In this document: positions 1 through 10,254 of the stretch, piece after piece | How positions within the stretch are numbered: the stretch's first letter is position 1 | Layout of the letters: each line of letters starts with the position of its first letter | NCBI GenBank assembly: GCA_017979445.1 | Contig: CM030718.1 | Location: 25,167,021-25,231,020 of the forward strand | DNA length: 64,000 bases | Source of the DNA: Akebia trifoliata | Taxonomy: Eukaryota > Streptophyta > Magnoliopsida > Ranunculales > Lardizabalaceae | Reading direction: 5' to 3' | Notes under the pieces: generated by a model | What the model was told of the DNA's origin: nothing | The model's database searches: none | The model's input: only the letters and a program-made list of their open reading frames with translations | Position numbers and translations under genes: made by a program

Positions 1-1017
1 GTTGTAGATGGCACAAAACGAATCAATCCACGTGCGTGCCAGGTGAATAGATCAACATGAGCTTTGGTTTACAGGTCAACCAAGAGATTGACAAACATTT
101 ATCCATCAGTGGGCTCAAAGGAATCTGTTATGCATCATGTCAAGGAGATTAGGACTCTATTACCAAGGCACCCATTCATGTTATATCTTTCAAAATCAAA
201 TATTAATGAGGTTCGCTGATGGTTTTGGTTTTGAAGCCAAGAGACCATTCAACCCGAATTATCGTTCATTCTGCACCAATTATTGAAGAAATACATTACA
301 CTACATGTCGGTGAATGAGAAAGGGGCATTTCAATCATTCCATGCGTTAATAGCTTATTTTGTGTGTGTGTGCGCGCATGTGTACATATAATCCACAAAG
401 AGAACATTTGGGAAAAATTCAAAACATTTTACTTCAAAACCCATATAACCTTATCTCTACATTGAAACCATGGTTTTAAATCTCTTCGGATACCGGCTTG
501 CATTCATCAATAATTTACACTGTGTCTCAACAATCACATCATCTCACAAGATGTCTGGGACCATATTTTGAAAATGTCGGACGAGTCAGTAAAACTCAGC
601 CGAGTCAACCAGGATTTTGTAGATTTTGGTTAAAATAATTAATTTTTTTTAGAATTTAAATATTTATTATGTAAATAAAACATAATTTTATCGCTAAATA
701 TTTTCTGATCTATCTTATTTTATTAAAAAAATTATAATTATTTTAATTTTAATATATATAAATCAATCAATGTAAACCGAGGTAAAAGGATTGTCTCGTA
801 CAAGACGAGTTGAATCGTCCGAGACAACTCGGTCTCGTCCATGGATGAGACGAGACTACAAACCGAGTTTTAAAACAGAGGATAAAAATCCCAAAAAATT
901 AATAAAATAGTTGAATATTTCTATATAAAAAAAATAAAAACAAATCCAAATAAAACAATCTAATATTATAATTCTTAAACCCTAAACCCCCGAAATGAAA
1001 ATGAAAGAGAAAACCAC
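1..1017. other. Intron or flank of the RNA-binding protein gene, no exon seen
   Basis: No RRM-coding exon is recognisable on the minus strand here. It holds a short GT/GC dinucleotide run (361-385), one copy of the CATGGTTTTAAA MITE (about 470-880) and a telobox-like AAACCCTAAACCC motif at about 977-989 just inside the presumed intron. Confidence 0.5.
470..880. repeat. MITE family A, copy 1 (CATGGTTTTAAA termini)
   Basis: A non-coding element with inverted ends of the type CATGGTTTTAAA / TTTTAAAAC. The interior holds repeated GACGAGTC-like and CGAGTCAAC words and an AT-rich core. It is closely related to 50345-50702 (shared AGAATTTAAATATTTATTAT and GAGACGAGAC segments) and less closely to 6943-7135, 18541-18775 and 29377-29612. 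Confidence 0.6.
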
Positions 1018-1377
1018 CTCGACCATCTCGACATTTCCGACTCGTTCGAACAATCCAGCCAGCTCAGCACTGTCGACACTGAAGGGAAGATTTCCAACAA
1101 AGAGCTTCAAGTCTGGGGAGAGACTCACTTCACCTTCTTCACTCGAGACCTCCTCTTCTTGATCCAATTCAGATGAAAACGTTACGTTTCGGAAAAAACG
1201 AGACGACAAACCATCGTACCTTCTCGTTGAGAGAAAAGCTGAAGAGGAGATTGAAATAGGCTTGTTTGGGGGTTTGAGTGAAAAGGAAAGAGAGAGGGAA
1301 AGATCTGTGGTTCTGGAAAAAATTAGGGTTTTTGGAGATAGAGAAGAGAGGACGAGAGAAGAAGAATACGCAGCCAT
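1018..1377 (-). CDS. Chloroplast 29-kDa-type RNA-binding protein, first exon only (partial)
   Basis: The first 120 codons of a nucleus-encoded chloroplast ribonucleoprotein (cp29/cp31 group), which in this family binds and stabilises plastid mRNAs. The ATG at 1377 lies in a strong context (GCAGCCATGGC). Residues 1 to about 65 are Ser-, Leu- and Phe-rich with few acidic residues, as in a plastid transit peptide. An acidic stretch (DQEEEVSSEEGEVS) follows, then the start of an RRM with the RNP2 motif LFVGNLPF. The reading stays open to a splice donor (GAG|GTGGTT) at 1017, phase 0, after a segment ending VEMVE. The second half of the RRM, the linker and the second RRM are not found in 1-1017, so either the intron runs off the left edge or this is an orphan exon. 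The family assignment is firm; the gene's completeness is unknown. Confidence 0.75.
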
Positions 1378-1457
1378 GGCTGCAGCAGAGGAACAAAGCG
1401 ATGATAACGTTTGAAAGAACCGAGTGGGAGAGTGAAGCACACAAGTGTTTTTGTGTA

Positions 1458-1472
1458 AGAATATATAGTTTG
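1458..1472 (-). promoter_or_regulatory. Possible TATA box of the RNA-binding protein gene
   Basis: On the minus strand an AT-only TATATATT stretch lies about 85-90 bases upstream of the ATG at 1377, a spacing that would give a 5' leader of about 50-60 bases. Position and composition are the only support. Confidence 0.3.
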
Positions 1473-1872
1473 GGTGGTTTAGATATGCCCCTCTATGTTT
1501 TATCAATATTAGAGATACCCCTGAGTTTTCAAACTTATGATATGCTCCTTTGACCTAGGTTTTCTTAAAAAGACTAATATAAATGACCTATATGCGTATA
1601 TATTCGGCTCAAAGTAATACCTTATTTCAGTTTAGGATTGGCACGACATCAATAGTGTAGCGATTGCTATGATACAGTAGAGATCGTTACTAGGGCTTAA
1701 AATGGGTCAAATTTTATCAAAAATCTGAGTGATCTAAGTCCGATTTAGCAAGTTTAGTTCCTTCAAGTATATGGATTAAAATATGGGTTGATGTCCATTG
1801 ACCCAAGTTGGATACGAATTCATCCTTATATCTGACTAATATATTCCTTTGTATGTTATATTTTTTAAATTA

Positions 1873-1970
1873 TTTTTATCAACCAACAAGTGTTGGGCAT
1901 AATTGTCAACGTCTCTTTTCAAAAAGGAAGAGAGGTCTTGAGTTCAAGTCATATTTTGCAATTTTTCTCA
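1873..1970. repeat. Dispersed short repeat (AACCAACA...TTGAGTTCAAGTC)
   Basis: A segment of about 90 bp with GTTGGGCATAATTGTC and GTCTTGAGTTCAAGTC that recurs at 19281-19370 and, inverted and diverged, at 31968-32080 and 35335-35440. The GTTCAAGTC end resembles a pol III B box, so a decayed tRNA-derived SINE is possible; the A box is not convincing. Confidence 0.35.
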
Positions 1971-2992
1971 AAATAGTTTAAAATTATCGGTCCCAAGCGA
2001 CCCAAATCAATTAATTCATTCGAATCCGAATATGGGTATAATGAAAACAAAAAAGGTTCAGATATGATTTGGGTTGATGGGATCCGACTTGGATTCTTAT
2101 ACAAACATGGCTATATTCATATCTAACCCGAACCCGACCCATTTTAAACCCTAATCATTACGATAGGTAAAAACGTTATAGGTTGCCCTACTGATAGTGA
2201 TCTAATATTATGATACTCTAGCGATTGTTGTACTCAAAATGTGCTCATCTTCCACCTCTAATTAAAAATCATTGGGTTTTCTTATCAAAATTCGTCATCT
2301 TCAAACTCTAAAAAAATATATATGTAAAAAGAAATTACTTTCATCTTCAACCTTAAGATTTTATTTATTTTGTCCTTCAAACCTTGAGGTCAAATAGGAT
2401 TTTTATTTTAAGTAGAAAAATATAGAATTTTGAATAAGAGATCTAGGGTTTTCTATAAACGATTAAAACGAGATTGAAAATGTCTGGTTGAAGATAAGAT
2501 TGAGTAAATTGAAATAAATCTATCACAAAGATTGAAGAACTTGAAAATAATAACTCATTTTATGAAGAAAATCAAGAAAAGATTTTAGTCAATAATAATA
2601 ATGTAATTTTGAGGTAGAAATATATAGGATTTTATTTAAAGGGATAAGACCATGATGAAAGGGATGGATTGAAGATAAAGTTGAATTCATTAAATATAAT
2701 CTACCATAAAGATCGAAGAACTTGAAAATAATTGGTTTTAAGGAAGAAAAATCAAAGTTTTCTAGTTATAGTATGAAGATTTGGGTCAGTCTATTAGAGA
2801 GGAATGAGCTCAAGAGAAGTACTTGGATTTGGAGTTTGCTACTCGTAAATGATTTAGGGGATTTTGTACTTCAAAGTGTACCATGGCCCATAGTCTCATA
2901 CAGTCGATCAAATGATTTATAAACGGCCAATAATGAATGCTTGTCCCCTTTTGTGGACCCTCAACTCAACACTCTAATTGACTTTTTTTTAG

Positions 2993-3655
2993 GAAAATTA
3001 CTTAAAGGACCTTGACGGAAGGACTTTTTTCTAAGTAGTCCCTAAGTTTTGGGCAGTCTCTTAATAGTCTATTTAGTAAATTTTTCTTTTTTTTTAATAG
3101 TCCTTGAACCCCTATTTCTCACGATTGAATGTCCTAATCTTTCAAATTCACCATTTTCATCCAAAAAAATTGGACTTTTAACATCTCAATCAAGTTTTTG
3201 AGATTTCATTCCATCAAAAAAGATTTAAGAAGGAAGAAGAAGTCATTTTCAAAGATTTTTCCCAAACATTTTTAAAATGTATGTAAAAAACTATGAGGGT
3301 TTTTACTTTTTTTACTTCGTTTTTAGATAAAAATCGATCAAGAATAGTTTTTTTGTTTAAAAGTATTTAAACAAGTCGTTATGACAAGTTTTAGTCAACC
3401 TTTCTATTTATTTTAGTCGAAAAAACTCAAAAATTGAAAATTGGTGGATTTTAGCAATGTAGAGTTCACCACTTTTTATTGTTGAGTTTAACAATAGTGA
3501 GTTCAACAATAAAAATTGTAAACTTGACAATAAATAAAAAGTGGTGAGTTCATTGATAATAAAGGACCATTAAAAAATAAAAAGTTTACTAAATAGACTC
3601 TCAATCCAAAACTTAGCAATTATTTACCCTTCACTAGGATCCCTTAAGTAATTCT
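2993..3655. repeat. MITE family B, copy 1 (AATTACTTAAAGGACC termini)
   Basis: About 660 bp ending in inverted repeats, AAAATTACTTAAAGGACC on the left and GGATCCCTTAAGTAATT on the right. A second copy in the same orientation lies at 7244-7900 with the same internal order: a segment on the first lines with CTAAGTTTTGGGCA, a GAAAAAACTCAAAAATTG segment, and an inner short hairpin around GAGTTCACCACTTTTTATT. No coding capacity. Confidence 0.7.
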
Positions 3656-3829
3656 TTCTTTTGTGAGAGATTTTTGGATCTCCCACCCCTTGAGATACGA
3701 GTTATAAAGATAATAAGTATTTTCTTGAAATCTATGTTATAGTGATTGATTGAGTTTTTCTCGAGATGCAAGTTACAGTTGATGATCAACCAAGGTCATC
3801 TTTTTTTATGTAACTTCTGAGTTGTGGCG

Positions 3830-5150
3830 CCTCGAAATTTTGGCATGGTCCCCTCTGTTTATTTTAGCATTCCAAGGCGTTCAACCTGCACTTGATAAAC
3901 GACATACAATCTTGCATGTATACATACAAAATATTACAATAGTAGAAGCCTACATACATCTAATAACGTATAATAGATAAGAATGTAGAAGGATAACAAA
4001 ATACAGAATTATACAACTATTTCTCATTCTAACAAAAGTCCTAACGCTCGATAAAAAAAAATTCATAATACTCATAGACGAATCTGACACCATTAGGGGT
4101 ATAGCCCTAATACTCACCAAGTAACGGACTCTGACTGTCTATCTGACCCATCATATGATTCTCACTCGTTTTCTACACCTGTCTCGTCAAGTTTCGGATC
4201 TGAAACTAAAAAATAGAGAAGAAAATGGTGAGTAACAATGGTTACCCAGTAAGGAAGAAAACAATTTCTACCAATAACCTCTACTAACATAAACGAATAA
4301 ATATATTGAATCATTTTAAAATAAGTAAAGTTTTACAGAAGAAACTACGATAAACTGGTACATATAGTCAGGGATGAGCAACTAAACATTTTAAAACTCA
4401 CATTACATCGATCAGCAGTACTCACTATAACATTTTCTTTTTATACAAATCTAATTTACCAAATGGAAATATTAAACATACATTTCATTTTATATATCAA
4501 AATAAGGCAACAGATACATAATACATAATGGTGGAGTAGTGGAATTAGAGAGTTTGGATTCACGACTAGATTTCTCAAAACTCCACTATTTATTTTTCTC
4601 AAGATACGAATTGAAAACTCGATTTTACATGAGTTCTAGTTGTATCTTCTGATGATGTATCAGAATCTCCTATCACAGTTTAATATCGCTTTAATCTAAA
4701 AGGACACCGATGGGGTGTCGGCCAAGGAGCCTCCAACAATCAAGTTAGACCTTAAATAAATTGCAAAACAAGTAAAATATAATAAGTGTCAGAGAGTTTT
4801 TTTGTGTGACTTGTGTCTTGAGTTTGAATGAGAAATGTTTCTTTATTTATAGAGTAGTTTCTTAAAAGGTGGTTAATAACCTAGTTGTAACCCTTCACTC
4901 ATGTTGTTTAGTATTTATGACAATAAATAACCTTAATGACATGGAATACCCATTCCTCTTGATTCTTGTAACTTTCATGGGGAGTGGTCTTAATGTACAA
5001 TTGATCAAACTCGATAACTTTTCAATTTTCGAGCTAACTCGGTCGTGTTATGTATCCATTATTTCTTTGATCATCATTAATTCTCTTGCTTCTTACCTTG
5101 TCGGTTGCTAGAGTGTTTTGACTTAAAGAGGTCAATCTTCTTTATAACTT
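3830..5150 (-). mobile_element. Possible decayed LTR (solo-LTR-like), minus strand
   Basis: A non-coding stretch with retroelement-like features. On the minus strand a TATA box (CTATAAATAAAG, about 4844-4855) is followed by a CA-rich leader, and further on comes the segment around 4210-4255 with GGTGAGTAACAATGGTTACCCAGTAAGG, which I associate with plant LTRs. No PBS, polypurine tract or partner LTR was found. Confidence 0.3.
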
Positions 5151-5244
5151 GTAATATTGGAAGTTAAATTGAATATCTGCATCTCTTTGGGTCTTACCAT
5201 GGAGAGTAATGGGATTTAGGAGTAGCTGAAACTTCTTAATGTGT

Positions 5245-5535
5245 GAGAGTGAGGGGCCGAACCCTCTAGGTGTCTAAATGATGGAGGGCCAAACCCTCTA
5301 GATGTTTAAGTGAAGGAAAACCGAACCCTATAGGTGTCCAAGAGAAAAGGGAAGAAAAGGAGTAGAACCCTCTATAATGTTAAAGGGTGGAGGAAGAAGC
5401 AAAAGAGTCGAGCCCTCTCTTTGAGTGGGACGATTTTAGTTTCGGAAGGAGAGGAAGTCGAATCCTCTAAAATGTTAGAGAGAAGAGGAAGAAGAAAAGG
5501 AATCGAGCCCTCTCTAAGTGAGATGGTTTGGCCCC
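5245..5535. repeat. Degenerate minisatellite, CGAACCCTCTA units
   Basis: The phrase CCGAACCCTCTAGGTGT and variants (GCCAAACCCTCTAGATGT, CCGAACCCTATAGGTGT, GTAGAACCCTCTATAATG, GTCGAGCCCTCTC, GTCGAATCCTCTAAAATG, ATCGAGCCCTCTC) recurs seven times with purine-rich spacers of changing length. The open frames through it are low-complexity and not credible genes. Confidence 0.6.
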
Positions 5536-6028
5536 ACCTCACTTTAATGTTTTATTCGGGTTAGATATTTCAGGTTGGACCTTGGTTTGTTTGCATTCAA
5601 TCTACCTATATTAGTAATTTTACTAATCCCAATGAGAGAATATTTATGATTCCTACATTTTTCTTATATGAAATGTTATTGTCCAAAAATATTTAGGCTT
5701 TTCAAGGAGTGTTTGATTGGAATTATTGATTTTGATTTCCGATTATTAAAATCATAGAAACTAATTTCCAAAAAATCTTAAAGTTCATATAATTATACTA
5801 TTTGTTTTTAAAAGCTATTTTAGAATATAGCATTAAAATATGATTTGCTGACCACGTTTCTACAAATGCGACCATTATGGAATGTTTCTAGAATCTCATT
5901 GTTTAAAATATATTTATTTGACTGGATCGAATCAGGTTGACTTGACTCATGGAGTTGAAAATAGAGATACACTTATACCAATAGTCACGATTTGCGGTTG
6001 AATTTCCTAGAAACAATTTTTCCACTAA

Positions 6029-6794
6029 GGGTATGTTTGATTGCATGGAAAGTGACTTTCCATGAAATTTGAAATCCATGGAAAATTAGTTGTGGAAAAT
6101 AGGTAGGGTTGGAAAATCAAATTCCATTGTTTGATTTCACTTGGATAAAATCATGAAAAAAATATGAGAAAAAATAAGAAGAGGAGAAGGAGGATGTGGC
6201 GACGACGAGGGCGACGGTGGCGGCGACAACGGCGGCGGTGGCGATGGCGGTGGTTGCTACGACGACGATGGTGGAGGCGGTGGCGGCAACGACGACGACG
6301 GTGGCGACGGCGACAACGACGACGGTGGCGGCGACGACGACGACGACTGTGGCGGCGACGACGACGACGACTGTGGCGGCGACGATGAAGGTAAGTGAGG
6401 AAAATGGGGGGAGAACTTGGTGGTGGTGGTGGCGGAGGAGGTGAGGGATGGAGAAGAAGAAAAATAAGAAGAGAAAGAGAGAAGGTGGTCGGAGACGGAG
6501 TCGACGGCGACGGCGATGGCGATGGTGACGACGGCGATAACGACGACGGCAAGATTAGTGTAATGGTGGTGGTGGTGGTAGTGGTGGTGGTAGGGAATAA
6601 TTTAGATGGAAAACATGGGTGGATTTCATTTTCCCACCCATATGGGTGGGAAAGTGAAATCCATGATTTAGTGGACTTTTTGAATGGGGTGGAAAATGAA
6701 TTCCATTTCCATGTGCAATCAAACACTTGAAAAATGTCATTTTCCATGGAAATTGATTTTCCACCTTATTTTCCATGTGCAATCAAACATACCC
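6029..6794. mobile_element. Tourist-like (PIF/Harbinger) MITE with GC-rich triplet interior
   Basis: Termini are inverted: GGGTATGTTTGATTGCA at 6029 and its near-perfect complement ending at 6794. TAA on both sides (6026-6028 and 6795-6797) fits the 3-bp target duplication of Tourist/PIF-Harbinger elements, whose ends typically begin GGG..TGTTTG. Long subterminal inverted segments rich in TTTCCATGGAAA follow. The centre (about 6175-6590) is an expanded imperfect CGA/GGC/GGT triplet array, starkly GC-rich against the AT-rich surroundings. The Arg-, Thr- and Pro-rich frames across the array are by-products of the triplets. Confidence 0.85.
6175..6590. repeat. Imperfect trinucleotide array (GAC/GGC/GGT)n
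   Basis: Purine-pyrimidine triplets of the type CGACGACGACGGTGGCGG alternate with GGTGGTGGT runs, interrupted by a GA-rich piece near 6440-6485. It lies wholly inside the Tourist-like element at 6029-6794. Confidence 0.9.
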
Positions 6795-6942
6795 TAATAG
6801 TGATTTCACCTTCCAATAAGAAAATATTTTTTACCCTACCCATGATCTTTCTATGATTGGGCCGTCACTGGAAATTATTTTTCTAACCAAAACGATGTTT
6901 TCTTTTGGTGGGAAAATATTCTTTTATCCCCTCTCTCACAAG

Positions 6943-7135
6943 CACGGTTTTCAATCTTGTCCAAGATCGAGACGGATAGACAAGTCAAACTTATTTGACG
7001 AGAATTAAAACCATAGTTCATTTGTCCCATTCTTGAACGAGACAACTCAAATGTAGCGGATAATTCGTCTAAGATGACTCGGTCTTGTTCATGGACGAGA
7101 TGTCAAAACAAATTTTAAAATCATGCTCACAAATG
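6943..7135. repeat. MITE family A, shorter copy
   Basis: Begins GCACGGTTTTCAA and ends AAATTTTAAAATCATGC, with internal AACGAGACAAC, GACTCGGTCTTGTTCATGGA and similar family A words. Diverged. Confidence 0.5.
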
Positions 7136-7243
7136 ACCCCATCCCAAAGTGAAAATACTTAATAACTCGACCCCCTGAAAATGATTGTATCGTTAAGGCA
7201 AGGACAATCCTAATTTCATTTTTTTTTTTTTTGGAGTGGGGGG

Positions 7244-7900
7244 TGAATTACTTAAAGGATCTTGATGAAGGGACTTTTTTCTAATTAGTCCCTAAGTTTT
7301 GGGCACTATCTTAATAGTCCGTTTAATAAATTTTTCATAACAATCCTTGGACATCATCTCTCACATTTCTCACAATCGAATGCCCTAACCATTTGAACTC
7401 ATCATTTTCATCCCAAAAAATTGGAGTTTTGACATCTCAATCGAGTTTTAGAGATTCAGTTCTGTCGAAAATGATTTAAGAAGGAAGAATAAGCGATTTT
7501 CAAGGGATTTTTTCACTTTTTTTTTCTTAATTTTTGGATGAAAATCGATTAAGAATGATTCTTTTGAGTTGAAATCATCTAAACAAGTCGTAATCTCAAG
7601 TTTTCAGTTAATCTTTTCATGTATCTTAGTCGAAAAAACTCAAAAATTGAAAATGGGTGGGTTTTACCAATGTTGAGTTGACCACTTTTTATTTTAAAAG
7701 TGGTGAACTCAACAGTAAATAGTGGTGAGTTCCATAGTAAAAATTGTGAACTCGACATTAAATAAAAAAAGCAGTGAGTTCGTCAATGATGAAGGACCAT
7801 TAAGAAATCAAAAAGTTTAATAAATTCTTATCAAGATATAGTACAAAACTTAGGTACTATTTAGAAATAAATCCCTCGAAAAGGTCCTTTAAGTAATTTT
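7244..7900. repeat. MITE family B, copy 2
   Basis: Same orientation and internal order as 2993-3655. Left end AATTACTTAAAGGATC, right end AAGGTCCTTTAAGTAATT. Confidence 0.7.
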
Positions 7901-8254
7901 TCCTTTTTTTATATATATCAAGATTACCCCAACTTGATTAACAAAAAATTAAATAAATAAATAGTAAGATATAACCCCCAACCTAAAGCTAACATTTACT
8001 CTTATAAAATTCTCAATCCATCTAAGATCACTCTTTAACACTCTTTAAGACACCTTTAGTAATTCTCACTCCAAAAATCAAGACCCAAATTAAACATAAA
8101 TTTAAGAAAACTTTTTGTAATATTTTAGGGAACAAATGAATTATAAAACCAAAAATTTTGTTTACTTGTTAAGTTGGACATAAACGACAACCTTAAAAAA
8201 AAAAAAAACCCTACAACCATGAACATCAGAACAATCTTGAGAGAAGAACTTCTC

Positions 8255-8518
8255 TGTTGACTGTATATTTTCCTTCATTATTGGGTGTGTCATATCATAA
8301 TGAAGCCCCATGACCTTATATTATAGTTCTCCTCCTCCAAAAGATCGGTCTTTTGGAATAGTTGGTTGGTTCACATGGTATCAGAGTGCTAAGTTCGTAT
8401 AAATCACGAATTTGATTCTTTCCACCCTTATGTGTGAGTCCCATGTTGAGTGTGTATTTTCCTCCATTGTTAGGTGTTTCATACCCCCAGTAAAACCCTG
8501 ACCCCTTATATTCATAAT
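8255..8518 (+). mobile_element. TRIM retrotransposon, 3' truncated
   Basis: A miniature LTR element. The 5' LTR (8255-8375) starts TGTTGACTGTATATTTTCC and ends GGTTGGTTCACA, giving TG...CA borders. A primer binding site TGGTATCAGAGT (8376-8387) follows, matching the 3' end of initiator Met-tRNA. About 55 bp of internal sequence leads to a second LTR start (TGTTGAGTGTGTATTTTCC, 8444) that is cut off near 8518. The same family occurs at 24222-24803, 26441-26692 and 47398-47759. No coding capacity, as usual for TRIMs. Confidence 0.7.
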
Positions 8519-9282
8519 GTTATTACTTGAGTACTGATTTCTTATGGACAGAGAGAGAAGTTTGAAAAAAATCCTGATTTTCAAATTAAATGTAATAGGA
8601 AAAAATATTATCTAATTAAAATGGTTGAAGCATGCATAAAGCACTGTCCTAAAACGAAATTCACCCTTGCTACATTACCATAGTTTGTAGGCGTTCGTTC
8701 TGCAGGATACAACAACCTATGGATCCAAATGGTACTTTAAAAAATCAGAGATCAAGTGTTTTAAATCGACTAAACATTGGATATAATTAAAGAGAAAGTG
8801 ACTGTTTAGAACAGTCACAAACCTAATTCAGAATATAAATAAAGAAATGCGTGCACCCATATAAGGTATAAATCCTAGATTTTGCACCCCCTTGCGCGCA
8901 AGTGCGTAGACGCACTAAGGTTTCCGGACTGGTAGATCCAAATCCTTATTGGAACCTTGGATTTTTCTCTTGGGCCCCTGTGTGCACGCGTAAGCCCGCC
9001 CACTACTTCTATCCACTTTAAAGCTATTAGAAGTACAACTATTTAAAAATTGCAAATCAATTATTCTTCTAGACGATGCGGAACTAAAATTACTCAAGAC
9101 AAAAAATAAAACTATCAACTAAAGCTTAAAGCAATAAAGTATAAATCATAAAGCATAAAACATAAAACCAATTTAGGATTTACCCTATGATTTAATAATT
9201 ATTTTACCAAATGGTTAAAACCTATTGAATATTAAAGGGTTTTCAAATTAAACCCTTTAAATTCCAACACATAATTCTCGCC

Positions 9283-9320
9283 CTCTCCAATAGATCGGTC
9301 TTTTCAAGTAGTTGGCTACT
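9283..9320 (+). mobile_element. TRIM LTR fragment
   Basis: A short match to the 3' part of the TRIM LTR: CCTCTCCAATAGATCGGTCTTTT followed by AGTAGTTGGCT. The rest of the element is gone. Confidence 0.4.
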
Positions 9321-9479
9321 GAACACTCTAAAGGGCATTTCAGAAAATCCACACTATTTTAAACTCCACAATAAGGTAAAACAAAGGTATTTAAGACTAC
9401 CATCTTATTGGTATCAAAGTTCAAATTATTTAAAAATAAAATAAAATAAATCAAATATCAAAAGAAAGAACAGATATTA

Positions 9480-10254
9480 AAAGAAATACATTTAGGTGGG
9501 GTTTCTGGCTCAAACAGAGGTGGACTACAGCTTGTAAATAAACCACAGCAGCAGAAGCACCACAACCTGCCCAACATTTAAACCCAAAAAAGAAAAGAAA
9601 AGAATGAGAGATCCTAGCATTGTTTCAGTAGGCCCAAAAGAAAGAAAAGAACAAGAGAAGTGACATCTCACAATGAACTAAGAAATCCAACATTGGGTGG
9701 CAGTGGCGGTGCCGGTGAGAGCAGCGGTGCTTTGGTAGGTGGAGGTGTATCCATCACTAGTCGGAGAAGATGGTGAGGAAACTTCACAATTGGTGGTTAA
9801 GGTCTTTTAATAGATTTGGTCTGGTGCAACTTCCTTTCAAACCTCCCAACCACCATTCAATGTTGCCAAGAATTATAGCTTAAAATAGATCCAACTAACA
9901 TTCAAAAAATGAAGTCTACTTTCAAATGACATTCCTCATGAGGCGATGAGATGTGTTGCAACGTTCGATGATCTTTGGAAAATCGAAGATCAAAATAAAG
10001 AAAAAACTTGTATAACAACATGTATGTTTATGCATCAAAGTGAAGAACAAACCCATTAAGAAAATTAATTGAAACACGAGAAAAGGTTTAATAAAGCCTT
10101 CCTAAATCATTTTCTCTTCTCTTCCAAACCAGTTCCCTTACCTCTCCCCATTTTATTCACTTAGAAGACAGAAAATTGACGATTTTACTCCCACGCCAAA
10201 CAGGGAAAAAATGTACAATGCAAAAAAAAAAAAAAAGGAAAACTGAAGGAAAGC
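9480..10254. other. Region downstream of the RING/VWA gene, likely 3' UTR plus spacer
   Basis: The first bases past the stop at 10255 are an A-rich run on the plus strand (10219-10236), then AT-rich sequence. A GC-richer patch at about 9700-9760 has no supported frame. No gene seen. Confidence 0.4.

Noticed and set aside
6151..6747. Overlapping open frames on both strands giving Arg-, Thr- and Pro-rich proteins
   Set aside because: They are produced by the triplet array inside the Tourist-like element; composition explains them in every phase.
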